From Aliidiomarina minuta (GTDB lineage: Bacteria; Pseudomonadota; Gammaproteobacteria; Enterobacterales; Alteromonadaceae): a stretch of 64,000 nucleotides of DNA. Positions 1-8,314 of this stretch are shown here, in pieces; positions within the stretch are counted from its first letter, which is position 1, and each line of letters begins with the position of its first letter. The stretch lies in assembly GCF_003987145.1 (NCBI RefSeq), contig NZ_PIPL01000001.1:2076217-2140216 (forward strand), written 5' to 3'. The position numbers were made by a program, and so were the translations under genes. The notes below the pieces were generated by a model that ran no database searches, was not told the DNA's origin, and saw only the letters and a program-made list of their open reading frames with translations.

Positions 1-135
1 CGACTGGCTGAGGCACCAAGTTTTGGTGCGCCTGTTATGTACTATGATAAATCATCGACAGGTTCCAAAGCATACCTGGCGTTAGCCGGGGAAGTTATTC
101 GACGGACTGAGCAGGATAGCGCGCAGGCTTCTTAA
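1..135 (+). CDS. parA: ParA chromosome-partitioning ATPase, C-terminal end only
   Basis: The window opens inside this gene. Reading frame 1 gives 44 residues ending at a TAA at 133-135. The text matches the end of ParA/Soj proteins: a stretch around PSFGAPVMYYD followed by GSKAYLALAGEV. ParA is the Walker-type ATPase that moves ParB-parS complexes and so segregates the origin region. The Walker motifs lie outside the window. It is followed after 35 nt by parB, the standard gene order. The identification rests on the short C-terminal match plus the neighbour. Confidence 0.9.
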   Translation, partial: RLAEAPSFGAPVMYYDKSSTGSKAYLALAGEVIRRTEQDSAQAS

Positions 136-170
136 AAGAGGCCTACTACTTAAATAATAAAGGGTTCATT

Positions 171-1061
171 ATGTCAGCAAAAAAACGAGGTTTAGGGCGA
201 GGTCTGGATGCCCTGCTTACGGACAGTGCCAGCGCTGCTGCGCGTCATAGTTCGCAACAACCTGCTATTGAAGATATTGCTGCTGACAACGGTGAATTGC
301 AAAAGTTACCGCTCGAATTTCTACAACCCGGGCGTTTTCAACCACGTAAGGATATGTCACCAGAAGCACTGGAAGAACTGGCTAATTCAATCCGCGCCCA
401 GGGCATTATTCAGCCGGTCGTGGTACGTAAGCTGGCGACTGACAGTTATGAAATTATTGCAGGTGAAAGACGCTGGCGAGCGGCCCAGCTGGCCAAACTG
501 GATAAAATCCCCTGTCTAATTAAAGACGTTGGCGATGAAGCCACTGTTGCTATAGCGCTGATTGAAAATATTCAGCGTGAAGACCTGAATGCCATGGAAG
601 AGGCAACAGCGCTGCAGCGGTTGTTAGATGAATTTAATATGACCCATCAGGGTGTAGCTGAGGCTGTGGGTAAATCCCGTACGACAGTAACTAATTTGCT
701 ACGCCTTAATAATTTACATGACGATGTGAAAACCTTACTGGAGCGTGGCGATATTGAACTGGGCCATGCAAAAGTGCTACTCGCTGTTCAGGGTAATGTA
801 CAGAGTGATATTGCACGTATCATAGTGGCTAAGGCTTTAACTGTGCGTGAAGCAGAAAAACTGGTCAATAAAGCACTGAATCCTACAGAGAAAAAACCGC
901 AACCGGAACCTGATGCGAACGTGCAGCAACTGGAACAGCAATTAAGCGAACGCTTAGGCGCTGCAGTAGCTATTTCGCACAACAGAAAAGGTAAAGGTAA
1001 AGTGGTGATAAACTATTCAAGCCTGGATGAACTCGACGGTATCCTGACTCATATTAAGTAA
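171..1061 (+). CDS. parB: ParB chromosome-partitioning CTPase and parS-binding protein
   Basis: 296 residues, normal for the family. ParB binds parS sites near the origin, loads as a CTP-dependent clamp and works with ParA in chromosome segregation. Visible landmarks: the N-terminal ParA-interacting start (KKRGLGRGLDALL), the ParB/Srx CTP-binding fold with LQPGRFQPR near residue 55 and GERRWRAAQ near residue 100, ENIQREDLN near residue 130, a helix-turn-helix around residues 155-180 (GVAEAVGKSRTTVTNLLRL), and a C-terminal dimerisation segment. It lies downstream of parA and just upstream of the atp operon, as in many gammaproteobacteria, which places oriC nearby. Confidence 0.97.
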   Translation: MSAKKRGLGRGLDALLTDSASAAARHSSQQPAIEDIAADNGELQKLPLEFLQPGRFQPRKDMSPEALEELANSIRAQGIIQPVVVRKLATDSYEIIAGERRWRAAQLAKLDKIPCLIKDVGDEATVAIALIENIQREDLNAMEEATALQRLLDEFNMTHQGVAEAVGKSRTTVTNLLRLNNLHDDVKTLLERGDIELGHAKVLLAVQGNVQSDIARIIVAKALTVREAEKLVNKALNPTEKKPQPEPDANVQQLEQQLSERLGAAVAISHNRKGKGKVVINYSSLDELDGILTHIK

Positions 1062-1124
1062 CTTACTATTTTTATAGTTATTTTATTGGCGTCCATATAT
1101 GCCAATGGTTTCGCTCCTGAAAAG

Positions 1125-1152
1125 TTGCAATTTGCACTCAAAACTTTATAAT
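1125..1152 (+). promoter_or_regulatory. candidate sigma-70 promoter of the atp operon
   Basis: TTGCAA at 1125-1130, a 16-nt spacer and a perfect TATAAT at 1147-1152, lying about 65 nt upstream of atpI in the parB-atpI gap. It is the best promoter-like match in that gap. No experimental support is available. Confidence 0.6.
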
Positions 1153-1215
1153 CGCCCGAGTTTTTAATGCACCGCTGTACGCTGGTGCAGAATTGGTCAG
1201 GTGGTAGGAAAAAGC

Positions 1216-1614
1216 ATGTCGCGGTCAGCTCAGAATCGAATAAGTGCACCGGGACGCCATTTAGCTATCAGGTTACTGACCCTGCAAGGTGTTGTTGCCC
1301 TTGTCTTTATTGCCTTATTCTGGATTTTTCAAGGAGCAGGCGCTGCGCTCACAGCTTTTGTCGGAGCGGCTATCAGCCTGGTACCTAATATTGTATTTGG
1401 CGCATTCGCTTTTTTACACGGCGGAGCGCGATCAGCACGAAGTGTTGTAAACAGTTTTTATGCCGGCGAAGCATTTAAGTTAATGCTTAGCGTAGTTTTA
1501 TTTATTTTAGCTTTCACACTGCTTAACGGACCCTGGTTACCCCTTTTCGTCGTTTACGTAGTGATTACCTTTATGCATTGGCTGGCACCGATTTTACTTT
1601 TAAAAACTAACTAG
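1216..1614 (+). CDS. atpI: ATP synthase protein I (F1F0 assembly factor AtpI)
   Basis: 132 residues from the ATG at 1216, which has AGGA at 1206-1209; an in-frame GTG at 1201 would add five residues and has no better ribosome site. AtpI is a small membrane protein that helps assemble the c-ring. Four hydrophobic helices are visible (about residues 18-35, 40-58, 75-95 and 100-120). It is the first gene of the atp operon, 14 nt before atpB. Family members are poorly conserved, so position in the operon carries much of the call. Confidence 0.9.
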   Translation: MSRSAQNRISAPGRHLAIRLLTLQGVVALVFIALFWIFQGAGAALTAFVGAAISLVPNIVFGAFAFLHGGARSARSVVNSFYAGEAFKLMLSVVLFILAFTLLNGPWLPLFVVYVVITFMHWLAPILLLKTN

Positions 1615-1628
1615 ATTGGGTTATTAAC

Positions 1629-2480
1629 ATGGCTGCAGATGGAAACATGAGCGTCACTGGTTACATCACCCACCATTTATCGAATGCACAGGTAGGCTCA
1701 GGTTTCTGGACCTGGAACGTGGATTCCATAGCATGGGCGGTGTTTCTGGGGTGTGTCTTTGTATTTAGCTTTGCCTATGTAGGTCGTAAAGCTACTACCG
1801 GGGTACCGGGCAAATTTCAGTGCCTGGTGGAAATGATAGTTGAGTTTGTCAGTGGCTCAGTGCGTGAAACCTTTCATGCTAAAAGCAAATTGATAGCGCC
1901 ACTGGCTTTAACCATTTTCATGTGGGTGTTTTTAATGAACCTCATGAAACTGGTCCCTGTTGACTGGTTCCCTACTCTTGCAGGCGTATTGGGTGTGTGG
2001 CTGGCTAGCGGCATGTTGGCTGACGGTGTTTCTGAATCTAATCTCGGCTTTTTCGAAAAAGCCATGGAACACCCGTGGAGCTATATGAAAATAGCCCCAA
2101 CTACGGATTTAAATACCACCCTGGCGCTGGGTCTGGGTGTATTTGCTCTGATAATTATTTACTCAATAAAGCACAAAGGTCTTTTAGGCTTTATTAAAGA
2201 GCTGAGCTTCACCCCGTTTAATCACTGGGCACTGATTCCGTTCAACCTGGTGCTTGAGCTGGTTACTCTGGTCGCTAAGCCTATCTCACTGTCGCTGCGT
2301 TTATTCGGTAATCTGTACGCTGGTGAGCTTATATTTATCCTGATTGCCCTTATTGGTGTATTCCAGCTTCCGCTGCATTTCGCCTGGGCTGTCTTCCATA
2401 TTCTGGTCATTTTGTTGCAGGCCTTCATCTTTATGATGTTGAGTATTGTCTATTTGAGCATGGCATCTGAAGACCACTAG
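1629..2480 (+). CDS. atpB: ATP synthase F0 subunit a
   Basis: 283 residues, slightly longer than the E. coli protein (271). Subunit a forms the two proton half-channels against the c-ring in the inner membrane. The key helix is present near residue 220: SLSLRLFGNLYAGEL, whose arginine is the essential residue that drives deprotonation of subunit c, followed by LLQAFIFMMLSIVYL. Several other hydrophobic helices are visible. The start at 1629 lacks a strong ribosome site; an in-frame ATG at 1647 is the alternative. Confidence 0.97.
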   Translation: MAADGNMSVTGYITHHLSNAQVGSGFWTWNVDSIAWAVFLGCVFVFSFAYVGRKATTGVPGKFQCLVEMIVEFVSGSVRETFHAKSKLIAPLALTIFMWVFLMNLMKLVPVDWFPTLAGVLGVWLASGMLADGVSESNLGFFEKAMEHPWSYMKIAPTTDLNTTLALGLGVFALIIIYSIKHKGLLGFIKELSFTPFNHWALIPFNLVLELVTLVAKPISLSLRLFGNLYAGELIFILIALIGVFQLPLHFAWAVFHILVILLQAFIFMMLSIVYLSMASEDH

Positions 2481-2527
2481 AATTTATTTTTACTTTAACT
2501 TTAACTATCTGAAAACTGGAGAGATCA

Positions 2528-2782
2528 ATGGAAATTGTAGTTTCAACAACAATCATCGCTGTAGCCATCATCCTTGCTGTTGGTGCACTGTCTACTGCTA
2601 TCGCATTTGCTATCATGGGTGGCAAATTCTTAGAAGCTACTGCACGTCAACCAGAAATGGCTGCTCAGCTGCAGACTAAAATGTTTATTCTTGCAGGTCT
2701 TATCGATGCTATTTCTATGATCGGTGTTGGTGTTGCGTTGTTCTTCGTCTTTGCAAACCCGTTTGTTGGGTTAGTAGCTTAA
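2528..2782 (+). CDS. atpE: ATP synthase F0 subunit c (proteolipid)
   Basis: 84 residues, two transmembrane helices joined by the ARQPE loop (residues 39-43). The proton-carrying carboxylate is Asp60 in GLIDAISM, so the ring should use protons; no sodium-binding signature is seen. The first helix is unusual: the small-residue motif reads Ser22-x-Ala24-x-Ala26-x-Ala28, where E. coli has glycine at the equivalents of 22, 26 and 28. This resembles the alanine motif reported for the alkaliphile Bacillus pseudofirmus OF4. A GGAGA ribosome site precedes the ATG. Confidence 0.97.
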   Translation: MEIVVSTTIIAVAIILAVGALSTAIAFAIMGGKFLEATARQPEMAAQLQTKMFILAGLIDAISMIGVGVALFFVFANPFVGLVA

Positions 2783-2820
2783 TTGAATATCGACGGTCAC
2801 CAACTTAGAGGAGGTCCGTT

Positions 2821-3291
2821 GTGGATATCAACGCAACTCTGATAGGTCAATCGATCGCGTTCGTGTTCTTCGTACTGTTTTGCATGAAGTACGTATGGCC
2901 ACCGTTGAACAACGCCATTGAAGAACGTCAGAAGAAAATTGCTGATGGTCTGGCAGCGTCCGAACGCGCAGAGAAAGACCTTGAGAAAGCACAATCGCTC
3001 GCTACTGAAGAGCTGAATAAAGCGAAAGCGCAGGCAGCAGAACTCATCGAACAGGCGCGTAAACGCGGTGCCAAAATTGTCGATGACGAAACTCAGCGTG
3101 CCCATGAAGAGCGTGAGAAAATCATTGCCTCGGGTCACACTGAAATTGAAGCTGAGCGCAATCGTGCGCGCGATGATTTGCGCAAGCAGGTCGCGATGTT
3201 GGCCATTGCTGGCGCCGAGAAGATTATCGAGCGTGAAGTGGATGCGTCGAAGCAAAGTGACATAGTTGAAAAACTAGTCGCTGAATTGTAA
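2821..3291 (+). CDS. atpF: ATP synthase F0 subunit b (peripheral stalk)
   Basis: 156 residues, the same length as in E. coli. It begins with GTG behind a very strong ribosome site, AGAGGAGGT at 2807-2815. One N-terminal membrane helix (about residues 5-25, ending in a KYVWPPL segment) is followed by a long charged coiled coil rich in Glu, Lys, Ala and Arg, as expected for the stator stalk that connects F0 to the delta subunit. Confidence 0.97.
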   Translation: MDINATLIGQSIAFVFFVLFCMKYVWPPLNNAIEERQKKIADGLAASERAEKDLEKAQSLATEELNKAKAQAAELIEQARKRGAKIVDDETQRAHEEREKIIASGHTEIEAERNRARDDLRKQVAMLAIAGAEKIIEREVDASKQSDIVEKLVAEL

Positions 3292-3308
3292 TCACGGGGG
3301 TTGAGCAA

Positions 3309-3842
3309 ATGTCAGAATTGACTACGGTGGCTCGCCCCTATGCGAAAGCAGCTTTTGATTTTGCTGTTGAGCATGGCGCGCTTCAAGAATGGCAGAACAT
3401 GTTGTTCTTTGCTGCAGCAGTAGCAGAGCATGACAACATGCGTACCTTTCTGAAAAGCGCCGTTGGCCGCGATCAGACAGCGTCTGTATTTATTAGTGTG
3501 TGCGGCGAACAGCTCGACGAGAAGGGTCAGAATTTTATTAAGGTTCTGGCTGCTAACGAACGTTTAAGTACATTGCCTGCGGTCGCACAAGCTTACATAG
3601 CTTTGCGCGCAGACTACGACAACGAAGTGAGTGTCGATGTTACTTCTGCGGTTGCCCTTGATAAAGAGCAGCAGGCCAAATTAAGCGCCGCGTTAGAAAA
3701 ACGTCTCGCACGCAAAGTTAAGCTCAATTGCAGTGTTAATCCGGAGATCATTGGCGGCCTGTTAATCCAGGCGGGTGATACCGTTATTGACGGAACTCTG
3801 AAAAGTAAGCTCGCGAAGCTTGCCTACTCACTGCAATCATAA
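3309..3842 (+). CDS. atpH: ATP synthase F1 subunit delta
   Basis: 177 residues, identical in length to the E. coli delta subunit, which links the b-subunit stalk to the top of the F1 head. The N-terminus (TVARPYAKAAFDFA) and the C-terminal signature INPEIIGGLLIQAGD-like text (here NPEIIGGLLIQAGDTVIDG) are typical. It follows atpF by 17 nt and precedes atpA by 14 nt, in standard order. Confidence 0.97.
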   Translation: MSELTTVARPYAKAAFDFAVEHGALQEWQNMLFFAAAVAEHDNMRTFLKSAVGRDQTASVFISVCGEQLDEKGQNFIKVLAANERLSTLPAVAQAYIALRADYDNEVSVDVTSAVALDKEQQAKLSAALEKRLARKVKLNCSVNPEIIGGLLIQAGDTVIDGTLKSKLAKLAYSLQS

Positions 3843-3856
3843 TCGGGGACGAGAGC

Positions 3857-5398
3857 ATGCAACTGAATTCAAATGAAATTGCAGAACTGATCAAAAAACG
3901 AATTGATCAGTTTGAAGTCGTCAGCGAAGCTCGTAACGAAGGTACCATCATTGCAGTAACTGACGGTATTATTCGCATCAATGGCCTTGCAGATTGTATG
4001 CAGGGTGAAATGATTGAGCTTCCTGGAAATCGTTACGCTATCGCATTGAACCTGGAGCGCGACTCTGTAGGTGCGGTAGTTATGGGTCCTTATGCGGATC
4101 TGCAGGAAGGCGTAAAAGTACAATCGACAGGCCGCGTACTGGAAGTTCCGGTAGGTGAAGCCCTGTTAGGTCGTGTGGTGAACACCCTGGGTGCACCTAT
4201 TGACGGTAAAGGCGCAATTGACGCTGCTGGTTTTGAGCCGGTAGAGAAAATTGCACCAGGCGTTATCGAACGTCAGGCTGTTGATCAGCCTATCCAGACT
4301 GGTTATAAGTCAATCGATGCCATGATCCCAGTAGGTCGTGGTCAGCGTGAGCTTATCATCGGTGACCGTCAGACCGGTAAAACAGCCATTGCTGTGGATG
4401 CCATTATTAATCAGAAAAACAGTGGCGTTAAATGTGTTTACGTAGCTATTGGTCAAAAAGCATCGACCATTGCTAACGTAGTGCGCAAGCTGGAAGAGCA
4501 TGGTGCTTTGGATCACACCATCATTGTGGCTGCTTCTGCTTCTGAGTCGGCTGCATTACAGTTCCTGGCGCCTTACGCTGGCTGTACTATGGGTGAATTC
4601 TTCCGTGACCGTGGTGAAGACGCACTGATCATATACGATGACCTGTCTAAACAGGCCGTTGCATACCGTCAGATTTCACTGCTACTGCGTCGTCCACCAG
4701 GACGTGAAGCATTCCCAGGTGATGTTTTCTATCTTCACTCGCGTCTGCTTGAGCGCGCATCTCGTGTAAACGAAAACTACGTAGAAAAAGCCACTAACGG
4801 TAAAGTGAAAGGTAAAACCGGTTCGTTAACCGCCCTGCCTATCATTGAAACCCTGGCCGGTGACGTATCCGCTTTCGTACCTACCAACGTAATCTCGATT
4901 ACCGATGGTCAGATTTTCTTAGAAACTGATCTCTTTAACGCGGGTATTCGCCCGGCGGTTAACGCAGGTATCTCGGTTTCACGTATCGGTGGTGCAGCAC
5001 AGACTAAAATCGTTAAGAAGCTGGGTGGCGGTATCCGTCTTGCCCTGGCTCAGTATCGTGAACTGGCAGCATTTGCTCAGTTTGCTTCTGACCTTGACGA
5101 AGCGACACGTGCGCAACTTGAGCATGGTCAGCGTGTAACTGAGCTGATGAAGCAGAACCAATACAAGCCAATGAGCGTTGCCGAAATGGCGGTATCTATT
5201 TATACCGCTGAGAAAGGCTTCTTAAAAGACGTTGAACTGAATAAGATTCTGGCCTTCGAAGAAGCGCTGATTTCTTACATGAACAGCGAACATGCTGAGC
5301 TCATGGCTACTATTAATGAAACTGGTAACTACAACGACGATATCGATGGCCAGCTAAAAGCTGCTGTCGAAAAGTTCAAATCCACACAAACGTGGTAA
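3857..5398 (+). CDS. atpA: ATP synthase F1 subunit alpha
   Basis: 513 residues, the same as E. coli. The alpha subunit forms the hexameric F1 head with beta and carries non-catalytic nucleotide sites. The Walker A motif GDRQTGKTAIA sits near residue 170. The ATP synthase alpha/beta signature near residue 365-375 reads PAVNAGISVSRIGG. The N-terminal segment LNSNEIAELIKKRI binds the delta subunit. It is expected to be co-transcribed with the rest of the operon. Confidence 0.98.
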   Translation: MQLNSNEIAELIKKRIDQFEVVSEARNEGTIIAVTDGIIRINGLADCMQGEMIELPGNRYAIALNLERDSVGAVVMGPYADLQEGVKVQSTGRVLEVPVGEALLGRVVNTLGAPIDGKGAIDAAGFEPVEKIAPGVIERQAVDQPIQTGYKSIDAMIPVGRGQRELIIGDRQTGKTAIAVDAIINQKNSGVKCVYVAIGQKASTIANVVRKLEEHGALDHTIIVAASASESAALQFLAPYAGCTMGEFFRDRGEDALIIYDDLSKQAVAYRQISLLLRRPPGREAFPGDVFYLHSRLLERASRVNENYVEKATNGKVKGKTGSLTALPIIETLAGDVSAFVPTNVISITDGQIFLETDLFNAGIRPAVNAGISVSRIGGAAQTKIVKKLGGGIRLALAQYRELAAFAQFASDLDEATRAQLEHGQRVTELMKQNQYKPMSVAEMAVSIYTAEKGFLKDVELNKILAFEEALISYMNSEHAELMATINETGNYNDDIDGQLKAAVEKFKSTQTW

Positions 5399-5461
5399 TT
5401 GAGCAGCCGCCCACTCGCAAGAGTCGGCGGCTACTGTCGTTTTAGTCGCAGGAGGTATGTC

Positions 5462-6322
5462 ATGGCCGGCGGTAAAGAGATAAAAACCAAGATCGGGAGT
5501 ATTAAAAATACTCAGAAGATCACCAATGCAATGGAGATGGTTGCTGCCTCGAAAATGAAACGAGCGCAGGAGCGTATGGAGCAAAGTCGCCCCTATGCTG
5601 ATGCTATCCGTAATGTTATTGGACATATTGCCCAAGGCGACCTGGACTTTACGCATCCGTACTTGATAGAGCGTGAAGTTAAGCGAGTAGGTTACATTGT
5701 TATTTCTACTGACCGTGGTCTTTGCGGTGGTTTGAACGCAAACGAGTTCAAAACCGTACTCCGTGATGTCCAGCAGTGGGACAAGCAAGGTGTAGAAGTC
5801 AACTTCGCAGCCGTGGGCAGCAAAGCAACATCGTTCTTTAAGCGCGTTGCTGGCAGTTTAACATCACAGGCCTCAGGCCTGGGTGACAAGCCGTCAGTCG
5901 GCGACGTGATTGGTACGGTTGCTGTAATGCTTGAAGCATTCGATAAAGGCACGATTGATCGCCTGTACCTGGTGTATAACCGTTTTGAAAACACCATGAC
6001 TCAGGAACCTGTTATCAATCAGCTATTGCCTTTGCCGAAGTCAGATAGTGCCAAGCGTGATCACGCCTGGGACTACATCTACGAGCCGAACGCGAAATCT
6101 ATTCTGGAAACGCTGATTAAGCGTTTCATTGAAAGCCAGGTCTATCAGGGCGTGGTCGACAATGCGGCAAGTGAACAAGCCGCTCGAATGGTCGCTATGA
6201 AAGCCGCTACGGATAACGCGGGTGATATTATTGATGACTTGCAGTTGGTCTACAACAAAGCTCGTCAGGCAGCGATCACCCAGGAAATTTCGGAAATTGT
6301 ATCCGGCGCCGGTGCGGTATAG
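5462..6322 (+). CDS. atpG: ATP synthase F1 subunit gamma (rotor shaft)
   Basis: 286 residues from the ATG at 5462, which has AGGAGGT at 5450-5456. The frame stays open back to a TTG at 5399, but those 21 extra residues are not family-like. The start AGGKEIKTKIGSIKNTQKIT and the signature near residue 80 (STDRGLCGGLN) are characteristic, as is the C-terminal helix ending ITQEISEIVSGAGAV. Gamma forms the rotating central shaft coupling the c-ring to catalysis. Confidence 0.97.
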   Translation: MAGGKEIKTKIGSIKNTQKITNAMEMVAASKMKRAQERMEQSRPYADAIRNVIGHIAQGDLDFTHPYLIEREVKRVGYIVISTDRGLCGGLNANEFKTVLRDVQQWDKQGVEVNFAAVGSKATSFFKRVAGSLTSQASGLGDKPSVGDVIGTVAVMLEAFDKGTIDRLYLVYNRFENTMTQEPVINQLLPLPKSDSAKRDHAWDYIYEPNAKSILETLIKRFIESQVYQGVVDNAASEQAARMVAMKAATDNAGDIIDDLQLVYNKARQAAITQEISEIVSGAGAV

Positions 6323-6360
6323 GCAAAGGTCCTAAGAATTAAAGAGTTAGAGGAAACGTC

Positions 6361-7746
6361 ATGAGTCAAGGTAAGGTAGTCCAAATCATTGGCGCCGTTG
6401 TGGATATAGAATTTCCACAAGACGCAGTGCCAAAGATCTATGACGCGCTCCGCATCACCGAAGGTCAGCTGGAAGGTTTGACCCTTGAAGTACAGCAACA
6501 GCTTGGTGGCGGTGTCGTGCGTACAATTGCAATGGGTTCTACTGATGGTTTGCGCCGCGGTTTAAGCGCGATGAACACCAATGAGCCTATTATGGTCCCA
6601 GTAGGTCTGGAAACTCTGGGCCGTATTATGAACGTTCTGGGTGAACCAATCGATGAAGCTGGCCCAGTCGGTGAAAAAGAGCGCATGTCAATCCACCGTG
6701 CAGCCCCTTCGTATGAAGACCAGTCAAGCTCGGTTGAGCTGCTGGAAACCGGCATCAAGGTTATCGACCTGATTTGCCCGTTTGCCAAAGGTGGTAAAGT
6801 TGGTTTATTCGGTGGTGCCGGTGTGGGTAAAACGGTAAACATGATGGAGCTTATCCGTAACATCGCAATCGAGCACAGTGGCTATTCAGTATTTGCCGGT
6901 GTTGGTGAGCGTACACGTGAGGGTAATGACTTCTATTACGAGATGAAAGATTCAAACGTACTGGACAAAGTTGCGCTGGTATATGGTCAGATGAACGAGC
7001 CACCGGGTAACCGTTTGCGCGTTGCTTTGACCGGTCTGACTATCGCTGAGAAATTCCGTGACGAAGGTCGCGATGTGCTTTTCTTCGTTGATAACATCTA
7101 TCGTTATACCCTGGCCGGTACTGAAGTATCAGCACTTCTGGGTCGTATGCCATCAGCAGTAGGTTATCAGCCTACGCTGGCTGAAGAAATGGGCGTACTG
7201 CAGGAGCGTATTACTTCAACCAAGACAGGCTCAATCACCTCAATCCAGGCCGTTTACGTACCTGCGGATGACTTGACTGACCCGTCACCAGCCACTACCT
7301 TCGCCCACTTGGATGCGACTGTAGTACTGAACCGTGATATCGCATCTCTGGGTATCTACCCAGCGGTGGATCCTCTGGATTCAACATCACGTCAGCTGGA
7401 CCCTCAGGTTATTGGTCATGAGCATTATGATACCGCTCGTGGTGTGCAATCAGTTCTGCAACGTTATAAAGAACTGAAAGACATCATTGCCATCCTGGGT
7501 ATGGACGAGTTGTCAGAAGAAGATAAGCGTACAGTAGCCCGTGCTCGTAAGATCCAGCGCTTCCTGTCACAGCCGTTCTTCGTAGCAGAAGTATTTACCG
7601 GTTCACCTGGTAAGTATGTATCGTTGAAAGACACCATTGCCGGCTTTAAAGGCATTCTAGAAGGTGACTACGATAATCTGCCAGAGCAAGCGTTTTATAT
7701 GGTCGGTTCTATTGAAGAAGCGGCTGAAAAAGCGCGTAATATGTAA
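6361..7746 (+). CDS. atpD: ATP synthase F1 subunit beta (catalytic)
   Basis: 461 residues, close to E. coli (460). It holds the catalytic nucleotide sites. Visible: Walker A GGAGVGKTV near residue 150, GERTREGND with the catalytic glutamate just after it, Walker B-type FFVDNIYRYT, the DELSEED motif as MDELSEEDKR near residue 380, and PAVDPLDSTS. Conservation with E. coli is very high by eye. It sits between atpG and atpC. Confidence 0.99.
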   Translation: MSQGKVVQIIGAVVDIEFPQDAVPKIYDALRITEGQLEGLTLEVQQQLGGGVVRTIAMGSTDGLRRGLSAMNTNEPIMVPVGLETLGRIMNVLGEPIDEAGPVGEKERMSIHRAAPSYEDQSSSVELLETGIKVIDLICPFAKGGKVGLFGGAGVGKTVNMMELIRNIAIEHSGYSVFAGVGERTREGNDFYYEMKDSNVLDKVALVYGQMNEPPGNRLRVALTGLTIAEKFRDEGRDVLFFVDNIYRYTLAGTEVSALLGRMPSAVGYQPTLAEEMGVLQERITSTKTGSITSIQAVYVPADDLTDPSPATTFAHLDATVVLNRDIASLGIYPAVDPLDSTSRQLDPQVIGHEHYDTARGVQSVLQRYKELKDIIAILGMDELSEEDKRTVARARKIQRFLSQPFFVAEVFTGSPGKYVSLKDTIAGFKGILEGDYDNLPEQAFYMVGSIEEAAEKARNM

Positions 7747-7764
7747 TCAGGCCGGAGGTTTGTA

Positions 7765-8193
7765 ATGGCGGTATCAACAGTACACCTGGACATCGTAAGT
7801 GCAGAAGAGAAACTATTCTCGGATAAAGTGCGCGCAATTCAGGTGACAGGTAGCGAAGGTGAGATGGGTATATTACCAGGCCATCTCCCTTTGCTGACCG
7901 CCTTAAAGCCAGGCATGGTACAAGTGACTTTTGCTGACGGTAAAGAAGACCTGTTTTATATTGCAGGTGGCTTTATGGAAGTTCAGCCCGATCACATTAT
8001 TGTACTGTCTGACACTGCCGTTCGTGGTGGTGATTTGGACGAGCAGGCAATTACGGCTGCCAGAAAGCAAGCTGAGGAAGCCATGGCGAATGCCAAGGGC
8101 GACACCAGTTATGCCGAAGCAGCCGCTGAGCTTTCTCGTGTCGTGGCACAGCTGCGCGTATTACAACAGTTACGTCGCCGCAAAGGTGGTTAA
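7765..8193 (+). CDS. atpC: ATP synthase F1 subunit epsilon
   Basis: 142 residues, near the E. coli length (139). The N-terminal beta-sandwich starts VSTVHLDIVSAEEKLFS and includes GSEGEMGILPGHLPLL; the C-terminal helical hairpin, which inhibits ATP hydrolysis in the family, is also present. It is the last gene of the operon and is followed by an intrinsic terminator. Confidence 0.97.
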   Translation: MAVSTVHLDIVSAEEKLFSDKVRAIQVTGSEGEMGILPGHLPLLTALKPGMVQVTFADGKEDLFYIAGGFMEVQPDHIIVLSDTAVRGGDLDEQAITAARKQAEEAMANAKGDTSYAEAAAELSRVVAQLRVLQQLRRRKGG

Positions 8194-8218
8194 CAACCTT
8201 TAAGCAATAAGCTTACTT

Positions 8219-8248
8219 AAAAAACCCGGCTAATAAGCCGGGTTTTTT
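8219..8248 (+). terminator. intrinsic terminator of the atp operon
   Basis: Stem CCCGGC (8225-8230) with GCCGGG (8237-8242), loop TAATAA, then six T residues at 8243-8248. A run of A residues precedes the stem, so it can work in both directions. It lies 25 nt after atpC. Confidence 0.93.
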
Positions 8249-8314
8249 GTATCTATGTTTCGGTATAATATGGATAAACCGCAGCTAAATTATTTACCGG
8301 ATTGAATTAAGCGA

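Noticed and set aside
2797..3255. Long antisense open frame over atpF
   Set aside because: It is complementary to the highly conserved atpF coding region, has no ribosome site and no recognisable protein family; it is a codon-bias artefact.
5399..5461. Extended atpG start at a TTG
   Set aside because: The added residues do not resemble any gamma subunit and a strong AGGAGGT precedes the ATG at 5462.
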